This document shows, piece after piece, positions 51,794 to 62,031 of a stretch of DNA of 64,000 bases. Source of the DNA: Lutibacter oceani. GTDB lineage: Bacteria > Bacteroidota > Bacteroidia > Flavobacteriales > Flavobacteriaceae. Both the position numbers and the translations under genes were made by a program. Every line of letters begins with the position of its first letter. The stretch's first letter is position 1. The notes under the pieces are model-generated. The model saw only the letters and a list, made by a program, of their open reading frames with translations. It made no database searches and was not told where the DNA came from. The stretch is from assembly GCF_003384935.1 (NCBI RefSeq), contig NZ_QTTQ01000009.1, positions 930,001 to 994,000 of the forward strand, given 5' to 3'.

Positions 51794-53119
51794 TTAAAGC
51801 AATGGAAATTTAATTGAAACCTGGGTTCCTGTTGTAGTATTGGATGAAATATCTTTAGTTACAATATGTACATCTTTATTTTGATAAAGCATTCTAATTC
51901 TATTTTCTGTAGCCTCTGCTCCAAAAAATTTACGTTTTTGACTCATGTGCGATAGTTCTTTTGCTTTATTAATCCCAATTCCATTATCTAAAACAATACA
52001 CAAAACATTTCCATTATCTTCCTTGATAGTTAAGTTAATCATTTTTTCACCTTCTTTTTTCATAATCCCATGCCAAATTGAATTTTCAATAAAAGGTTGT
52101 AAAAACATGGGTGGAACTTTTATTTTATCTAAATTTAAATTTTCATCAACTTTCACAGTATACTTAAAGCCACCTGTAACTCTCATTTTTTCTAATTTAA
52201 TATACAATGCCAATATCCCTAACTCATCTGAAAGTGTTGAGGTTGGACTTGATGAACTATTTAAAATTACACGAATCAATTTTGAAAACTTAGTTATATA
52301 ATCTGAAGCTTTTTCAACTTCATTTTTTAATACAAAATTGTTTATAGAATTAAGTGAGTTAAACAAAAAATGAGGATTCATTTGACTTTGTAAAGCAGTC
52401 ATTTTTAATTCTTCCATTTCTTTTAACTTTATAGCCAATCTTACTTCTGCATTTTTACTTTTTTGCTCAATTCTTTTAATTGTAAAACCAATAATTATTG
52501 AGAAAATAATACACTGTAACATTGCACCTAAATACACAAAAAACATAGGTTGTAAACCAAAATCGGTAAAGAACTCTAAACCAACAAAAAGTTCTAAAAA
52601 ACTAATGTTTGCCAATAACAAATAAATAAGAGAACCTGCAACAAAGTAACTTGAAAAATTATCTTTTATCCTTGTGTAAATAATATAATAAGAAATAAGA
52701 GTGAATATTGTTAAAATGGGTGCTACCAGAGTAAAAGCTTTAATTTGAAATTCATATCCCAATAAAACTTGAATTAAAATAAATGTTGGAAATAAAATTA
52801 AAAGCACCTTAGTTTCAATTACAAAATACCTATCCCATTTTATTAAATAAGTCCTTGTATCTAATAGTTCTCGGGCAAATAAAACATATGCCGCGTATGC
52901 TAAAAATTGAATTGAAAAATTAATGTAGTTATAAAATTCACTTACTTTACCCGTAGCAATATGGCTTAATAAATAAATTGTTAGGGCTAGTAAATATAAA
53001 CTGTAATATAAGTATAGTTTACTTCGATTTTGAAAAAATATTAATAAATGGTATACAAAAAGAACGAATAAACCTCCTCTAATCCACGAATATATTTCAG
53101 AATGAAAATCTAATAACAT
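51794..53119 (-). CDS. LytS/YehU-type sensor histidine kinase
   Basis: A 441-residue inner-membrane kinase of the His_kinase family. Residues 10-215 hold about seven membrane helices of 7TMR-DISM type. After a short coiled linker (IEQKSKNAEVRLAIKLKEME) comes the phosphoacceptor box ALQSQMNPHFLFNSLNSIN with His250, then an ATPase domain (PPMFLQPFIENSIWHGIM, LDNGIGINKAKEL). It would phosphorylate the LytTR regulator whose gene ends three bases upstream. The ligand is unknown; such pairs often respond to envelope or nutrient signals. About 300 non-coding bases follow before the next terminator. Confidence 0.92.
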   Translation of the reverse strand: MLLDFHSEIYSWIRGGLFVLFVYHLLIFFQNRSKLYLYYSLYLLALTIYLLSHIATGKVSEFYNYINFSIQFLAYAAYVLFARELLDTRTYLIKWDRYFVIETKVLLILFPTFILIQVLLGYEFQIKAFTLVAPILTIFTLISYYIIYTRIKDNFSSYFVAGSLIYLLLANISFLELFVGLEFFTDFGLQPMFFVYLGAMLQCIIFSIIIGFTIKRIEQKSKNAEVRLAIKLKEMEELKMTALQSQMNPHFLFNSLNSINNFVLKNEVEKASDYITKFSKLIRVILNSSSSPTSTLSDELGILALYIKLEKMRVTGGFKYTVKVDENLNLDKIKVPPMFLQPFIENSIWHGIMKKEGEKMINLTIKEDNGNVLCIVLDNGIGINKAKELSHMSQKRKFFGAEATENRIRMLYQNKDVHIVTKDISSNTTTGTQVSIKFPLL

Positions 53120-53122
53120 TCT

Positions 53123-53860
53123 TTAGTCCAAATAAAGTTTTTTAAATAATTCTGCTTTTCTGTTCCTACTAATACTTGCTGTTAATCCATTGGTCATAAT
53201 TAACTCTCCGCCCAATCCTTTTAAATATTCTTTTACATGATTTAAGTTAATAAGATATGAATTATGAACCCTGAAAAATTGAGAAAATAAAAATTTCTTT
53301 TCAACTTCTTTCAACGTTTTTGAAACCAATATTTGTTGTTCGGATTTTAAATATATTGTGGTATAACTTTTATCCGATTTCAACATAACTACATCATCTT
53401 TATCTAATAAATACACCTTCCCATCGGCTGAAATATTTATTTTATCATTACTATCGTTTAGGTTATTTAATAATACTTGCAGTTTATTTTCAAGTAAATC
53501 CCCTTTTTTTGATTTTTGAATTTTACTTAAAGAAGCAACCAATTCGTCTTTATCAACTGGTTTTAGTAAATAATCAATTGCCGATACTTTGATTGCTTTA
53601 AGAGCAAACTCATCATGTGCTGTTGTGAAAATAAGATTAAAATCTCTATTCTCAAGTTTTTCAATCATTGTAAAACCATCCATCTCTGGCATCTGAATGT
53701 CTAAAAAAACAACATCTGGTTTATCATTATTGATAATGTCAATTGCTTTTATTGGAGAGTTACAAGTTGTAACCTCAATATTATCAATATAGTTATTGAG
53801 CTTCCATTCTAGTGCTTCTAAAGCATCTATTTCGTCATCAACTAATAAAATTTGCAACAT
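53123..53860 (-). CDS. LytTR-family response regulator
   Basis: A 245-residue regulator. The receiver domain has LLVDDEIDAL, phosphoacceptor Asp54 in VVFLDIQMPEMDGF, and Lys in YLLKPVDKDEL. The C-terminal LytTR DNA-binding domain (KVYLLDKDDVVMLKSDKSYT, FFRVHNSYLINLNHVKEYLK) binds imperfect direct repeats. It is the first gene of a two-gene operon with the kinase (three bases apart). The ATG at 53860 starts the usual MLQILLVDD. Confidence 0.93.
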   Translation of the reverse strand: MLQILLVDDEIDALEALEWKLNNYIDNIEVTTCNSPIKAIDIINNDKPDVVFLDIQMPEMDGFTMIEKLENRDFNLIFTTAHDEFALKAIKVSAIDYLLKPVDKDELVASLSKIQKSKKGDLLENKLQVLLNNLNDSNDKINISADGKVYLLDKDDVVMLKSDKSYTTIYLKSEQQILVSKTLKEVEKKFLFSQFFRVHNSYLINLNHVKEYLKGLGGELIMTNGLTASISRNRKAELFKKLYLD

Positions 53861-53925
53861 AATTAAAGGGTTGACTTGAATTAATTAATTTGCAATATAC
53901 AACATTTGCATATATGTTCAAACTG

Positions 53926-56280
53926 TTAATCTTTTATTTCAAATTTTTGTTTAATCTCATAACCAAATTCATCTACAACGGTAATGGTATATTTTCCCTT
54001 TCTGGGTGAAATTTCTATTTCATGAATACTCTTTGTCTCTCCTATAAAATGGCTATTTAAATACCAATAAACACTTGCATTTACATTAGAGTGTATTAAC
54101 TTAAATACCAACCCATTAACCTTGTTGTTAAAATCTTTTGTAATGTAAAATTTAGCATTTTCTTCAGGTAAAATAAAAGCCATTTTTGCTGAATTATCAA
54201 CCAAACAATCGGTTCTAAAGTTTGGTAATTTTTTATAATATGGATGTTTTTTTTGAAAATAAAATTCTTGTAAGGATGGTAATACAAACCAACTTTTATG
54301 AACCATGTTTTTTAACGATTCACAAGAGGAGTTAATTTGAAATTGCTCGTTTTTATCTAGATGTACCCAAATATGATAAGGACAAGGTGCCGTTTTTAGA
54401 CCCGCTTGTTGTACAAAAACAGTTTCTTTTGTTTCACATAATTCACTTGCTCTATAACCACTTTTAGTACAAATTGGTATTGCTATTAATTCATCAAAAG
54501 GTTTTTCAAACCAGGTACTATTTGGTAATTGGTTAAAAACATTAAACAATATAGGAGCTGCAGCTGAAACTCCAACCAAACCTGGTCTGCCTTCTCCGTC
54601 AGCATTTCCTACCCAAACACCTACAACATAATTTTTAGTTACACCTATAGCCCAAGCATCTCTAAATCCAAAACTTGTTCCTGTTTTCCAGGCAATTTTA
54701 TTAGAAGCATCAAAAAACTCCCAATTTTCTTCACCTTCCGGTCTATTTACCTTACTCAATGCTTCAAAAGTTAAATATGTAGAGCCTGCATCAAAAATGG
54801 TTTTTTCAGTTGAAATTTTTCCAAAATTTGGCTTAAAATCACTTAAATAGGAAGGCTCTAAAAATTCATTGGCGTAGTATTTACCTTGTGTATCATCATA
54901 ATTATTTACCGTTGAAGACATACCAGCATAACTTTTGCATAAATCCCATAAATTACTTTCTGCGCCTCCTAAAATTAAAGACAAACCATAATGATTGGCA
55001 TTGTATTTAACATCCTTTAAATTAAGTTGTTTTAAATAGTGATAAAACCTGTCCAATCCAAAGTTTTGTAGCATTCTAACCGAAGGGACATTGAGAGATC
55101 TGTATAACGCTTCACTTGCAGCAACAGCACCGTCAAATTCTTTATTAAAATTTTCTGGTTTGTAACTTCCAATTTGTGTAGGGATATCAGTAACTAAAGT
55201 ATTGGGCAAAATATCTCCGGCATCTAACATTGCAGCATACAAAAAAGGTTTTAAAATACTGCCTGTACTTCTTGGCTTGTTAATAATATCAACATCCTTG
55301 TGGTGTTGTTTAGTAGTTGGTGAATTACCTACATAAGCTAAAACTTTTCTGGTTTTTACATCTAAAACAAGCACTGCAATATTGTTAATTTGATTTTGGC
55401 TTAACTCGTTATAATGCCTTTTTACTATTGAATTTACCTTATTTTGTAAACTATATTTTATGGAAGTTTTAATTCGTTTTCCCTGATGGTTTTCTACAAC
55501 TCGTTGTAATAAATGAGGTGCAATTTGCGGAATTTTATATGGTTTTTGAGGTAACTCCTCTTGAATTGCTAAATTGTAGGTTAGTTTATCAATTATTTTT
55601 TCATCTACTAATTTTTTTAACAATCGGTTTCTTTTTACTAATAGCTTTTGTTGATTTTTTCCTGGATAAATTAAACTTGGTGCATTTGGTAAAACTGCTA
55701 ATGTTGCACTTTCTGCCCAAGAAAGTTGATTGGGTAAACGCCCAAAATAACGCCAAGAAGCAACATCTAATCCAACTACATTTCCTCCAAAAGGTGCATT
55801 TGAAGCATATAACGCAAGTATTTTTTCTTTTGAATATCTTAATTCTAATCTAGTTGCAAAAACAATTTCATTTAGCTTTTCAAAATAGGTTCTTTTTTGA
55901 TTTTTTCGAGACAATCTAATTACTTGTTGTGTTAAAGTACTTCCGCCTCTTTTTATTGAATTCGATTTTAAATTTTGAATAGCAGCTTTTACAATTGATA
56001 TTGGATTAAATCCCGGATGCTTATAAAAATAAGCATCTTCAAACTGAATAATACATTGTTTAAACTTAAAAGGAACACTATCATTTTGAGGAAACCGCCA
56101 TTGACCATCATCTGCAATTTTAGCTCCTAATAACTCTCCTTCAGAGCTTTCAATTACAGTTGATGTTGGATTTTCAAATAAGGTTTTAGGCAATGAAAAA
56201 TAATAAGCCGTTAGTAAAATAACGGCTATTAGAAGTTTTATTTTATGTTTTTTAATTGAATTCAATACTATTTTCTTCAA
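53926..56280 (-). CDS. pbpC: penicillin-binding protein 1C
   Basis: A 784-residue bifunctional peptidoglycan synthase. It has one N-terminal membrane anchor (residues 14-29), a GT51 glycosyltransferase domain (EDAYFYKHPG with Glu81, RGGSTLTQQVIRLS), a transpeptidase (TGSILKPF with Ser341, RSLNVPSVR, KTGTSFGFRDAW) and the PBP1C-type C-terminal domain (last 90 residues, beta-rich). The start is a TTG at 56280: no ATG exists nearby, a stop lies nine codons upstream, and GAAGGA stands about ten bases before it as a Shine-Dalgarno-like site. It is downstream of the alpha-2-macroglobulin gene, the usual PbpC partner. Confidence 0.93.
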   Translation of the reverse strand: MKKIVLNSIKKHKIKLLIAVILLTAYYFSLPKTLFENPTSTVIESSEGELLGAKIADDGQWRFPQNDSVPFKFKQCIIQFEDAYFYKHPGFNPISIVKAAIQNLKSNSIKRGGSTLTQQVIRLSRKNQKRTYFEKLNEIVFATRLELRYSKEKILALYASNAPFGGNVVGLDVASWRYFGRLPNQLSWAESATLAVLPNAPSLIYPGKNQQKLLVKRNRLLKKLVDEKIIDKLTYNLAIQEELPQKPYKIPQIAPHLLQRVVENHQGKRIKTSIKYSLQNKVNSIVKRHYNELSQNQINNIAVLVLDVKTRKVLAYVGNSPTTKQHHKDVDIINKPRSTGSILKPFLYAAMLDAGDILPNTLVTDIPTQIGSYKPENFNKEFDGAVAASEALYRSLNVPSVRMLQNFGLDRFYHYLKQLNLKDVKYNANHYGLSLILGGAESNLWDLCKSYAGMSSTVNNYDDTQGKYYANEFLEPSYLSDFKPNFGKISTEKTIFDAGSTYLTFEALSKVNRPEGEENWEFFDASNKIAWKTGTSFGFRDAWAIGVTKNYVVGVWVGNADGEGRPGLVGVSAAAPILFNVFNQLPNSTWFEKPFDELIAIPICTKSGYRASELCETKETVFVQQAGLKTAPCPYHIWVHLDKNEQFQINSSCESLKNMVHKSWFVLPSLQEFYFQKKHPYYKKLPNFRTDCLVDNSAKMAFILPEENAKFYITKDFNNKVNGLVFKLIHSNVNASVYWYLNSHFIGETKSIHEIEISPRKGKYTITVVDEFGYEIKQKFEIKD

Positions 56281-56304
56281 TCTTGTTTTCCTTCTAAAAT
56301 TAGT

Positions 56305-56363
56305 TCATTACAAAATTGTTTCGGAATCTCATAATGAGAACCTGAAACAAGTTCAGGTTGACG
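56305..56363. repeat. REP-like palindrome between pbpC and the macroglobulin gene
   Basis: An imperfect 15-base arm GTTTCGGAATCTCAT (56318-56332) faces ATGAGAACCTGAAAC (56334-56348). A second hairpin pairs AACCTGAA (56339-56346) with TTCAGGTT (56352-56359), so two folds compete. The words GAACCTGAAACAAGTTCAGG and GACG are typical of REP elements in Bacteroidota. Confidence 0.65.
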
Positions 56364-56371
56364 ATTAAAAC

Positions 56372-59300
56372 TTATTTTACTACTTCAATCCATTGTCCTT
56401 TTGTTCGTGTAAAATACTCATTATCATACATTGCTTCTACTTGTAAACCATATAAATAATAATTTCCTAAATAGGAAGCATTTAATAATACTTTAAATGT
56501 TTTAGACTGACTCTTATTTAAATCGAAATAAAAATTAACGCGGTCATCTCTAATATCCGTAAAATTAGTAGTTCCAGTTGCATTAGTTCCAAAATCAGTA
56601 AAACGTGTATTTACAATTTCCCAACCTGAAGGGAAAATTTGTGTAACTGCAACATCCTTAACATCTTCTTGTTTTAAATTAGAAACTGTAACGTGTGCTT
56701 CAAACTCGGTTCCTTGTGATAGTTTTGAAACATCAACCTTATTTCCTTGAGAATCTTTATAAACTATACTAATACCTAAACCTCTTTTTTCTGTAATCTC
56801 TTGTCCTATTGGTAAAATTCCACCAGTTAAAAGGTTTACAAATACCAAATTTGCTTGGTTATTAGTAATTGAAACCGAATTTTTTCCCATAACAATTCCT
56901 AAATTTCGTTGTGCAATGGCAAATTTAGAGTCAATATTTTCTATTTTTCCATTGTTTAAAGCATAACTTAATTTAATAGATTTTCCTCCATTTATTTCCA
57001 CCATTTTAGCCATTGACAATAGACTATAAGCAGTGGTTTGCGTGCTCATCCAACTATTAGAAGACAAACGTTTTGCAATGTATTTTGCCAATTCTTTAGC
57101 TTCATTATTTCCTGTTAACAACATTGTTTCCATTGCCATTGCGCGGTTTCTATCCACAGATCCATATGTATAATAATCGTAATTACTACTTTCAAAATTA
57201 ATATTTGCTGTATTTGAAATTTTAGTGGCGGCTTCTTTTTGACCAACCAATGCATATGCAGCAGCTAATCGCCATTTTGCATTGTTAGAAAGCTCTCTAA
57301 ACTCTCGCAATCTATTCATAGAAGATAAATCTGGATGTCCAGCTAAAGCCAATGTATATAGCCTATACGCTTGTGCTAAATCTGAATTATAGCTGTTATA
57401 ACTTGGTCGCCAATTACGTGCTGCTTGTTTTTGATAATTTAACCAATTTGTTAAAAAAGTTAATGGTAAAACATAACCTTTTTTCTCAGCTTCAATCATA
57501 AAATGTCCTGCGTAACTTGTTCCCCAATCGTTGGCAGTATTTTGTCCCATCCAATAACTTAATCCTCCGTTTGGTGTTTGAAAATCTCCTAATTTTTCAA
57601 TTCCTTTTTTAATATTCTCGGTTATCTTTTGTTTTTGTTGCAACGGAATATCAAAAATTTCACTTAAAAATAACTGCGGAAAAACACCTGAAGTAACTTG
57701 CTCTACACAACCATGCGGATATTGAATTAAATACTGTAACCTTCCTGTAAAATCCATTGAAGGTAAGGTTGAGAATTCAATCTCTGCAAAATTACTTCCA
57801 ACAATTCCAAAGGTTTCAAAATCAATTGTTTTTGTTTCATTCGCAGCCAATTCAAAATTATTACTATTTATTGAAATTGGATTTGGATTTACCACATCAA
57901 TTTCAACTTCGTAAGAAGATTTTTCTCCATTTCCATTGGCTATAACTTCAATTTTTCCAACTCCTTTTGCTTCGGAAACATATAATTGAAAATACGCCAT
58001 TTTTTCATCTGGACTTTCAAAAGATATATTTTGAGAAGTTGCTCCAACCACTTTAATACCTTCGGATAATTTTAGTTTTACATCCACGTTCTTCACCTTA
58101 TTTTCCATTGCAAAAACGGTTACTGGGAGTGTTACTTTTTCGCCTGGACTTAATTTACGCGGTAACGAAGCCAATACCATTAAGGGTTTGCGAACTGGTG
58201 TAGTTTCATCAGCTTTTCCGTAAGCGCCAATTTCATTATCCGCAGCAATTACCATAGTACGCACCGATCCAACATACTTTGGTAACTGAATTGTGTGTGA
58301 AGCAGTTTTTCCGTTTGTTAACGTAAAAGGCCCTAAAAACCGAACAACTGGTTTAAACCTATTTGCTTTTTTAGCGTTTCCAGCAGCCAATTCGGAATCA
58401 CCACCAATTGCAAAAACTTGCTCAATTCTTCCACCAAAAGCACCAATAACATCGTCAAAAATATCCCAAGTTTTTACACCTAAAGCTTCTTTTGTATAAA
58501 ATGAATCCCAAATTTGAGGTGTTTTAAAACGTGTTAAATCTAATAAACCTTCTTCAACAACGGCAATGGTATAAGACATCCGTTTACCACTTTTTTCGCT
58601 TACTTTTAGAGTAAACTTTTCTTCAGGTTTTAACACTTTTGGCATTGAAATTTCAGGTTTTAAACGTGTAGTAGGATCTTCAACCAATAATGGAATAATA
58701 CCGTATAATCGCAATGGTAAATCATTTGCAGTACTTGCGTGTGGTTGCAATAAAGAAATGTTTACAAATACATTTGGTGCCATTTCCTTTGTTATTGGAA
58801 TTTCAAAAGTTGTTTCTCCTTTTTGTGTTTTTAGCCAATTATTTAATAAAACTTCAGTACCATTTTCAATGCTTATTAATGCCCTGCCCTCGGATCCAGA
58901 TGGGAAAGTAATTTTTGCAGTTTCGCCAACGTTATAATTGTCTTTATCTGATGAAAACACCAACATTTTTGATGCTTCTGGGTCATTTGTTGGACGTTTC
59001 CACCAATTCTTATAAAAATAAGTTGTGATTCCTGTTGCGTGACCGCTTTCAGAATCAATAACACGAATTAAATATCGACCACCATTTTCATCTGCAATAT
59101 TTAAATTGAAGGTTCCTTTACCGCTTGTGTTGGTATTAATTTTAAATTTTTTAAATGGTTTATGATAACTACTTCCGTTGTATGAAGATAAATCTTCATA
59201 AGACGAACTCCACCACCAACGCCACTCTACTTTATAAATTTCAACAGTAATATTATTTTGCTGAATTGGCTTTCCTTCGGAAGAAATTGAAACAACATCA

Positions 59301-61942
59301 AAAGTTATGTTTTCATCAGTATCATACGAACTGTAGGCTTTTGTTTTTGGTAATTTTAAACCTACAAATGAAGTATAAGGTGCATAATTTTTTGAAATTA
59401 CATCCATAGAAAAATCTCCTCCATTTTCAAAAGCTTTGGTTAAAAAAGCTACTTTTAACATTCCGGGTGCAGTACTTTCTAAATTTACTTTTTTATCAAT
59501 AATTGCGTTTCCATATGCATCGAGTTTTCCATCAAATACTTTTAATTCTTCAGAATAAAAATTTCTTGTAGGGTCGTTAAAAATATAGTTTGGAAAATGT
59601 TTACTGAAAGCAGATGAATTTGAAGTGAATTTTGCTGTTACTTCCGCTTTTATGTTTTTTGCAGGTGCACCGTGCAACCAATTTACCTTTAAATTTCCTT
59701 TAATGGGTTTGGCATTTGTTAATACCTTATCTTCAAAATCAATTTTAATTTTTAAGCGATTTGGTTTTACTGTTTCAACTTTTAATTGCTTGTGAAATTT
59801 TGCTCCTCCAACTGAGATTGTACTGTTCCAATTTCCTGTTGGATCAGTGTTTGAAGTAGGTATTGTAAATTTGTAAAATCCATTTATATTTTCTGAAGAA
59901 ATTTGTTTAAATGCTAATTTTCCTCGTGCATCTGTAACTTCTATTTTTATTGGATGTTTTTTTGGTAACGGATTTGTATTGTCGTTCAATACAAACGTTA
60001 AATGAATTGAATCTCCCGGTCTCCAAACACCGCGTTCACCATAAATAAAACCTTTTAACCCTTTTTGTAATTTTTTCCCTGAAACGTTGAATTTACTTAA
60101 AGACAATGAATTTCCATCATCTAATTTAATATAGGTTTTTTGCTTGTTTTTTGTAACTACTGCAAAGTATGCGTTGGTATCCAAATTTAACCTAGTTATT
60201 CCTTCATTATCTGTAATTTTTTGGGCTATTTCTTGTTGCTGATAGTTATATACTATAACTTTTGCTTCAGCAATTGGGTTGGTTGTTAAAATATCAGTTA
60301 CTGCAAAAAAGTAACTGTTGTTTTCTCCTTTTTTAGTAATTACACCAATATTTGATGCTAAAATATTTGTTGCAACTGTTCTATCTTCATTTAAAAAATA
60401 TGCTTTTTTACACGGATTTTCACGATCGTTCCAATTGTAATAAGTGTTATTATAACTATAAATTAAATTATCCCAATATTGCTCTTCTCGTTCATCTAAA
60501 TCTTCGGCTTGTTCGGTTGTGTATTCACCTTCTTCGTAGTAATAATCTTCTTCATAATATTCATTTTTATTAGGAGTATCCATTTCAACACCTTTGCATT
60601 TATATAAAGAATATTCAGGTTTTATATCCAATTCTATACGATAAATTGCACCTGGATTAGCTTTAATCATTTCAGATAAATCTATTGCATAGGCTTTCCA
60701 TTTTCCATTATTTTCAACCTCATCGGTAATTAAAGGAATTGTTTTTTTTGCCACTCGCCTTCCAACTCTTCTAATTTGATAACTATTAGTACTTCCTAAA
60801 CTGCTTTCTTGTAAAAATTGCAATACATTGTTTTCGAATATTTTAATAATTCTAACATCAACAGCTTTTAAATTAACAGCTTCAAAATTCAATTTTAAAT
60901 TAGCAGAGTTTGGTAAAATAACACCGTTTGATAGTAATCTAACTTCAGGATTTAGTTGTTCAAAAGCAATTGTTTCAGAAAATGGTTTCCTTAATTTATA
61001 GCCATCAACACTTATAATTCCTTGAAAAACATCAACTAAAACATTACCTACAATGCGTGCATCGGCATATACTTTTAATATGTTTCCGTCAACTATATAC
61101 TTTAAGTTTTTTGTGTTTTTAATAGCAACTAAACCATTAAAATTCTGTTGTTTTTTTAATGGATCTGAAAAATTAATATTTAAATGTTGTTCTGGAGATT
61201 GTACAACATCAACATTTAAAATTGAAAAGTTATTTTTCCCAGGAATTCTAAAGGTGAATTCACCATTATTTTCAACATCAATATTTTCTCCACTCCAAGA
61301 AATTAGCACTTCCGAATCGTCTTCAAAACGTTGCACGCTATCTATTATAAACTGAAACTGTTTACTAACCGAATCTAAACCCTGCCATTTAATTGATAAA
61401 TGGTTATTTTTTTGTTTAGCAGAAACTAATGTTTTTACATTTTCTAAAGTTAAAATATCAGCAGTTTTTACAATACCTTTAATATACTGCCATTGCTTAT
61501 TGTATGATTGAATACTTGTTGTATTTACACTAAAATTTTGCGCTATGGTTTTAAATTTGAACGTGTAGGTTTTAAATTCTGAAGGTATATTGTTATAAAT
61601 TTTTCCTAGATATACTGTTACCTTATATTCTTTATTTGGTTGTAAATCCTTTGAAGGCTTAAACAACAAACTACGCGAATTAATAACTGTTAATTCACCA
61701 TTAATATCTGGTGAAATAGTTAAAAAATTTTCCGAAACTTCTTTCCCAGAAATCCAACCTTGCACTTCTTTTGCCAGCTCAATTTTTATGGGTTCAGCAA
61801 CAGAAACCAATCCTGAAGTTGTGTAATTTATATAATTTTTAAATTTAAAAATATTGTTGGTGTCATTTTGTGGATTTTCGTTTTTACAAGCTATTAAAGC
61901 AATACAAAATAGGATTGAAAAAAGTAACTTTTGAGGTTTCAT
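56372..61942 (-). CDS. bacterial alpha-2-macroglobulin lipoprotein
   Basis: An 1856-residue predicted lipoprotein (MKPQKLLFSILFCIALIACK, lipobox Cys19). Several MG beta domains lead to a bait region with variable sequence. The thioester motif GCVEQ lies near residue 1412 and is intact, followed by the helical thioester-domain repeats (LSYWMGQNTANDWGTSYAGH, WMSTQTTAYSLLSMAKM). By family it traps foreign proteases in the periplasm and works with PBP1C to mend breached peptidoglycan. An acidic, tyrosine-rich stretch near residues 455-475 (NEYYEEDYYYEEGEY) is an unusual insertion. It starts 91 bases before pbpC, with a REP-like element in between. Confidence 0.92.
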   Translation of the reverse strand: MKPQKLLFSILFCIALIACKNENPQNDTNNIFKFKNYINYTTSGLVSVAEPIKIELAKEVQGWISGKEVSENFLTISPDINGELTVINSRSLLFKPSKDLQPNKEYKVTVYLGKIYNNIPSEFKTYTFKFKTIAQNFSVNTTSIQSYNKQWQYIKGIVKTADILTLENVKTLVSAKQKNNHLSIKWQGLDSVSKQFQFIIDSVQRFEDDSEVLISWSGENIDVENNGEFTFRIPGKNNFSILNVDVVQSPEQHLNINFSDPLKKQQNFNGLVAIKNTKNLKYIVDGNILKVYADARIVGNVLVDVFQGIISVDGYKLRKPFSETIAFEQLNPEVRLLSNGVILPNSANLKLNFEAVNLKAVDVRIIKIFENNVLQFLQESSLGSTNSYQIRRVGRRVAKKTIPLITDEVENNGKWKAYAIDLSEMIKANPGAIYRIELDIKPEYSLYKCKGVEMDTPNKNEYYEEDYYYEEGEYTTEQAEDLDEREEQYWDNLIYSYNNTYYNWNDRENPCKKAYFLNEDRTVATNILASNIGVITKKGENNSYFFAVTDILTTNPIAEAKVIVYNYQQQEIAQKITDNEGITRLNLDTNAYFAVVTKNKQKTYIKLDDGNSLSLSKFNVSGKKLQKGLKGFIYGERGVWRPGDSIHLTFVLNDNTNPLPKKHPIKIEVTDARGKLAFKQISSENINGFYKFTIPTSNTDPTGNWNSTISVGGAKFHKQLKVETVKPNRLKIKIDFEDKVLTNAKPIKGNLKVNWLHGAPAKNIKAEVTAKFTSNSSAFSKHFPNYIFNDPTRNFYSEELKVFDGKLDAYGNAIIDKKVNLESTAPGMLKVAFLTKAFENGGDFSMDVISKNYAPYTSFVGLKLPKTKAYSSYDTDENITFDVVSISSEGKPIQQNNITVEIYKVEWRWWWSSSYEDLSSYNGSSYHKPFKKFKINTNTSGKGTFNLNIADENGGRYLIRVIDSESGHATGITTYFYKNWWKRPTNDPEASKMLVFSSDKDNYNVGETAKITFPSGSEGRALISIENGTEVLLNNWLKTQKGETTFEIPITKEMAPNVFVNISLLQPHASTANDLPLRLYGIIPLLVEDPTTRLKPEISMPKVLKPEEKFTLKVSEKSGKRMSYTIAVVEEGLLDLTRFKTPQIWDSFYTKEALGVKTWDIFDDVIGAFGGRIEQVFAIGGDSELAAGNAKKANRFKPVVRFLGPFTLTNGKTASHTIQLPKYVGSVRTMVIAADNEIGAYGKADETTPVRKPLMVLASLPRKLSPGEKVTLPVTVFAMENKVKNVDVKLKLSEGIKVVGATSQNISFESPDEKMAYFQLYVSEAKGVGKIEVIANGNGEKSSYEVEIDVVNPNPISINSNNFELAANETKTIDFETFGIVGSNFAEIEFSTLPSMDFTGRLQYLIQYPHGCVEQVTSGVFPQLFLSEIFDIPLQQKQKITENIKKGIEKLGDFQTPNGGLSYWMGQNTANDWGTSYAGHFMIEAEKKGYVLPLTFLTNWLNYQKQAARNWRPSYNSYNSDLAQAYRLYTLALAGHPDLSSMNRLREFRELSNNAKWRLAAAYALVGQKEAATKISNTANINFESSNYDYYTYGSVDRNRAMAMETMLLTGNNEAKELAKYIAKRLSSNSWMSTQTTAYSLLSMAKMVEINGGKSIKLSYALNNGKIENIDSKFAIAQRNLGIVMGKNSVSITNNQANLVFVNLLTGGILPIGQEITEKRGLGISIVYKDSQGNKVDVSKLSQGTEFEAHVTVSNLKQEDVKDVAVTQIFPSGWEIVNTRFTDFGTNATGTTNFTDIRDDRVNFYFDLNKSQSKTFKVLLNASYLGNYYLYGLQVEAMYDNEYFTRTKGQWIEVVK

Positions 61943-62031
61943 TTTAAATAGATTTATCTGATTAGCAAATTTTGAATGAAGTTACTAAAAAAACAAACGG
62001 GGGTAAATGAAATTTTAATGTTTTTATAGTA

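Noticed and set aside
51945-52301. Plus-strand 118-codon frame opposite the LytS-type kinase
   Set aside because: Shadow of the kinase ATPase domain; no ribosome site or family features.
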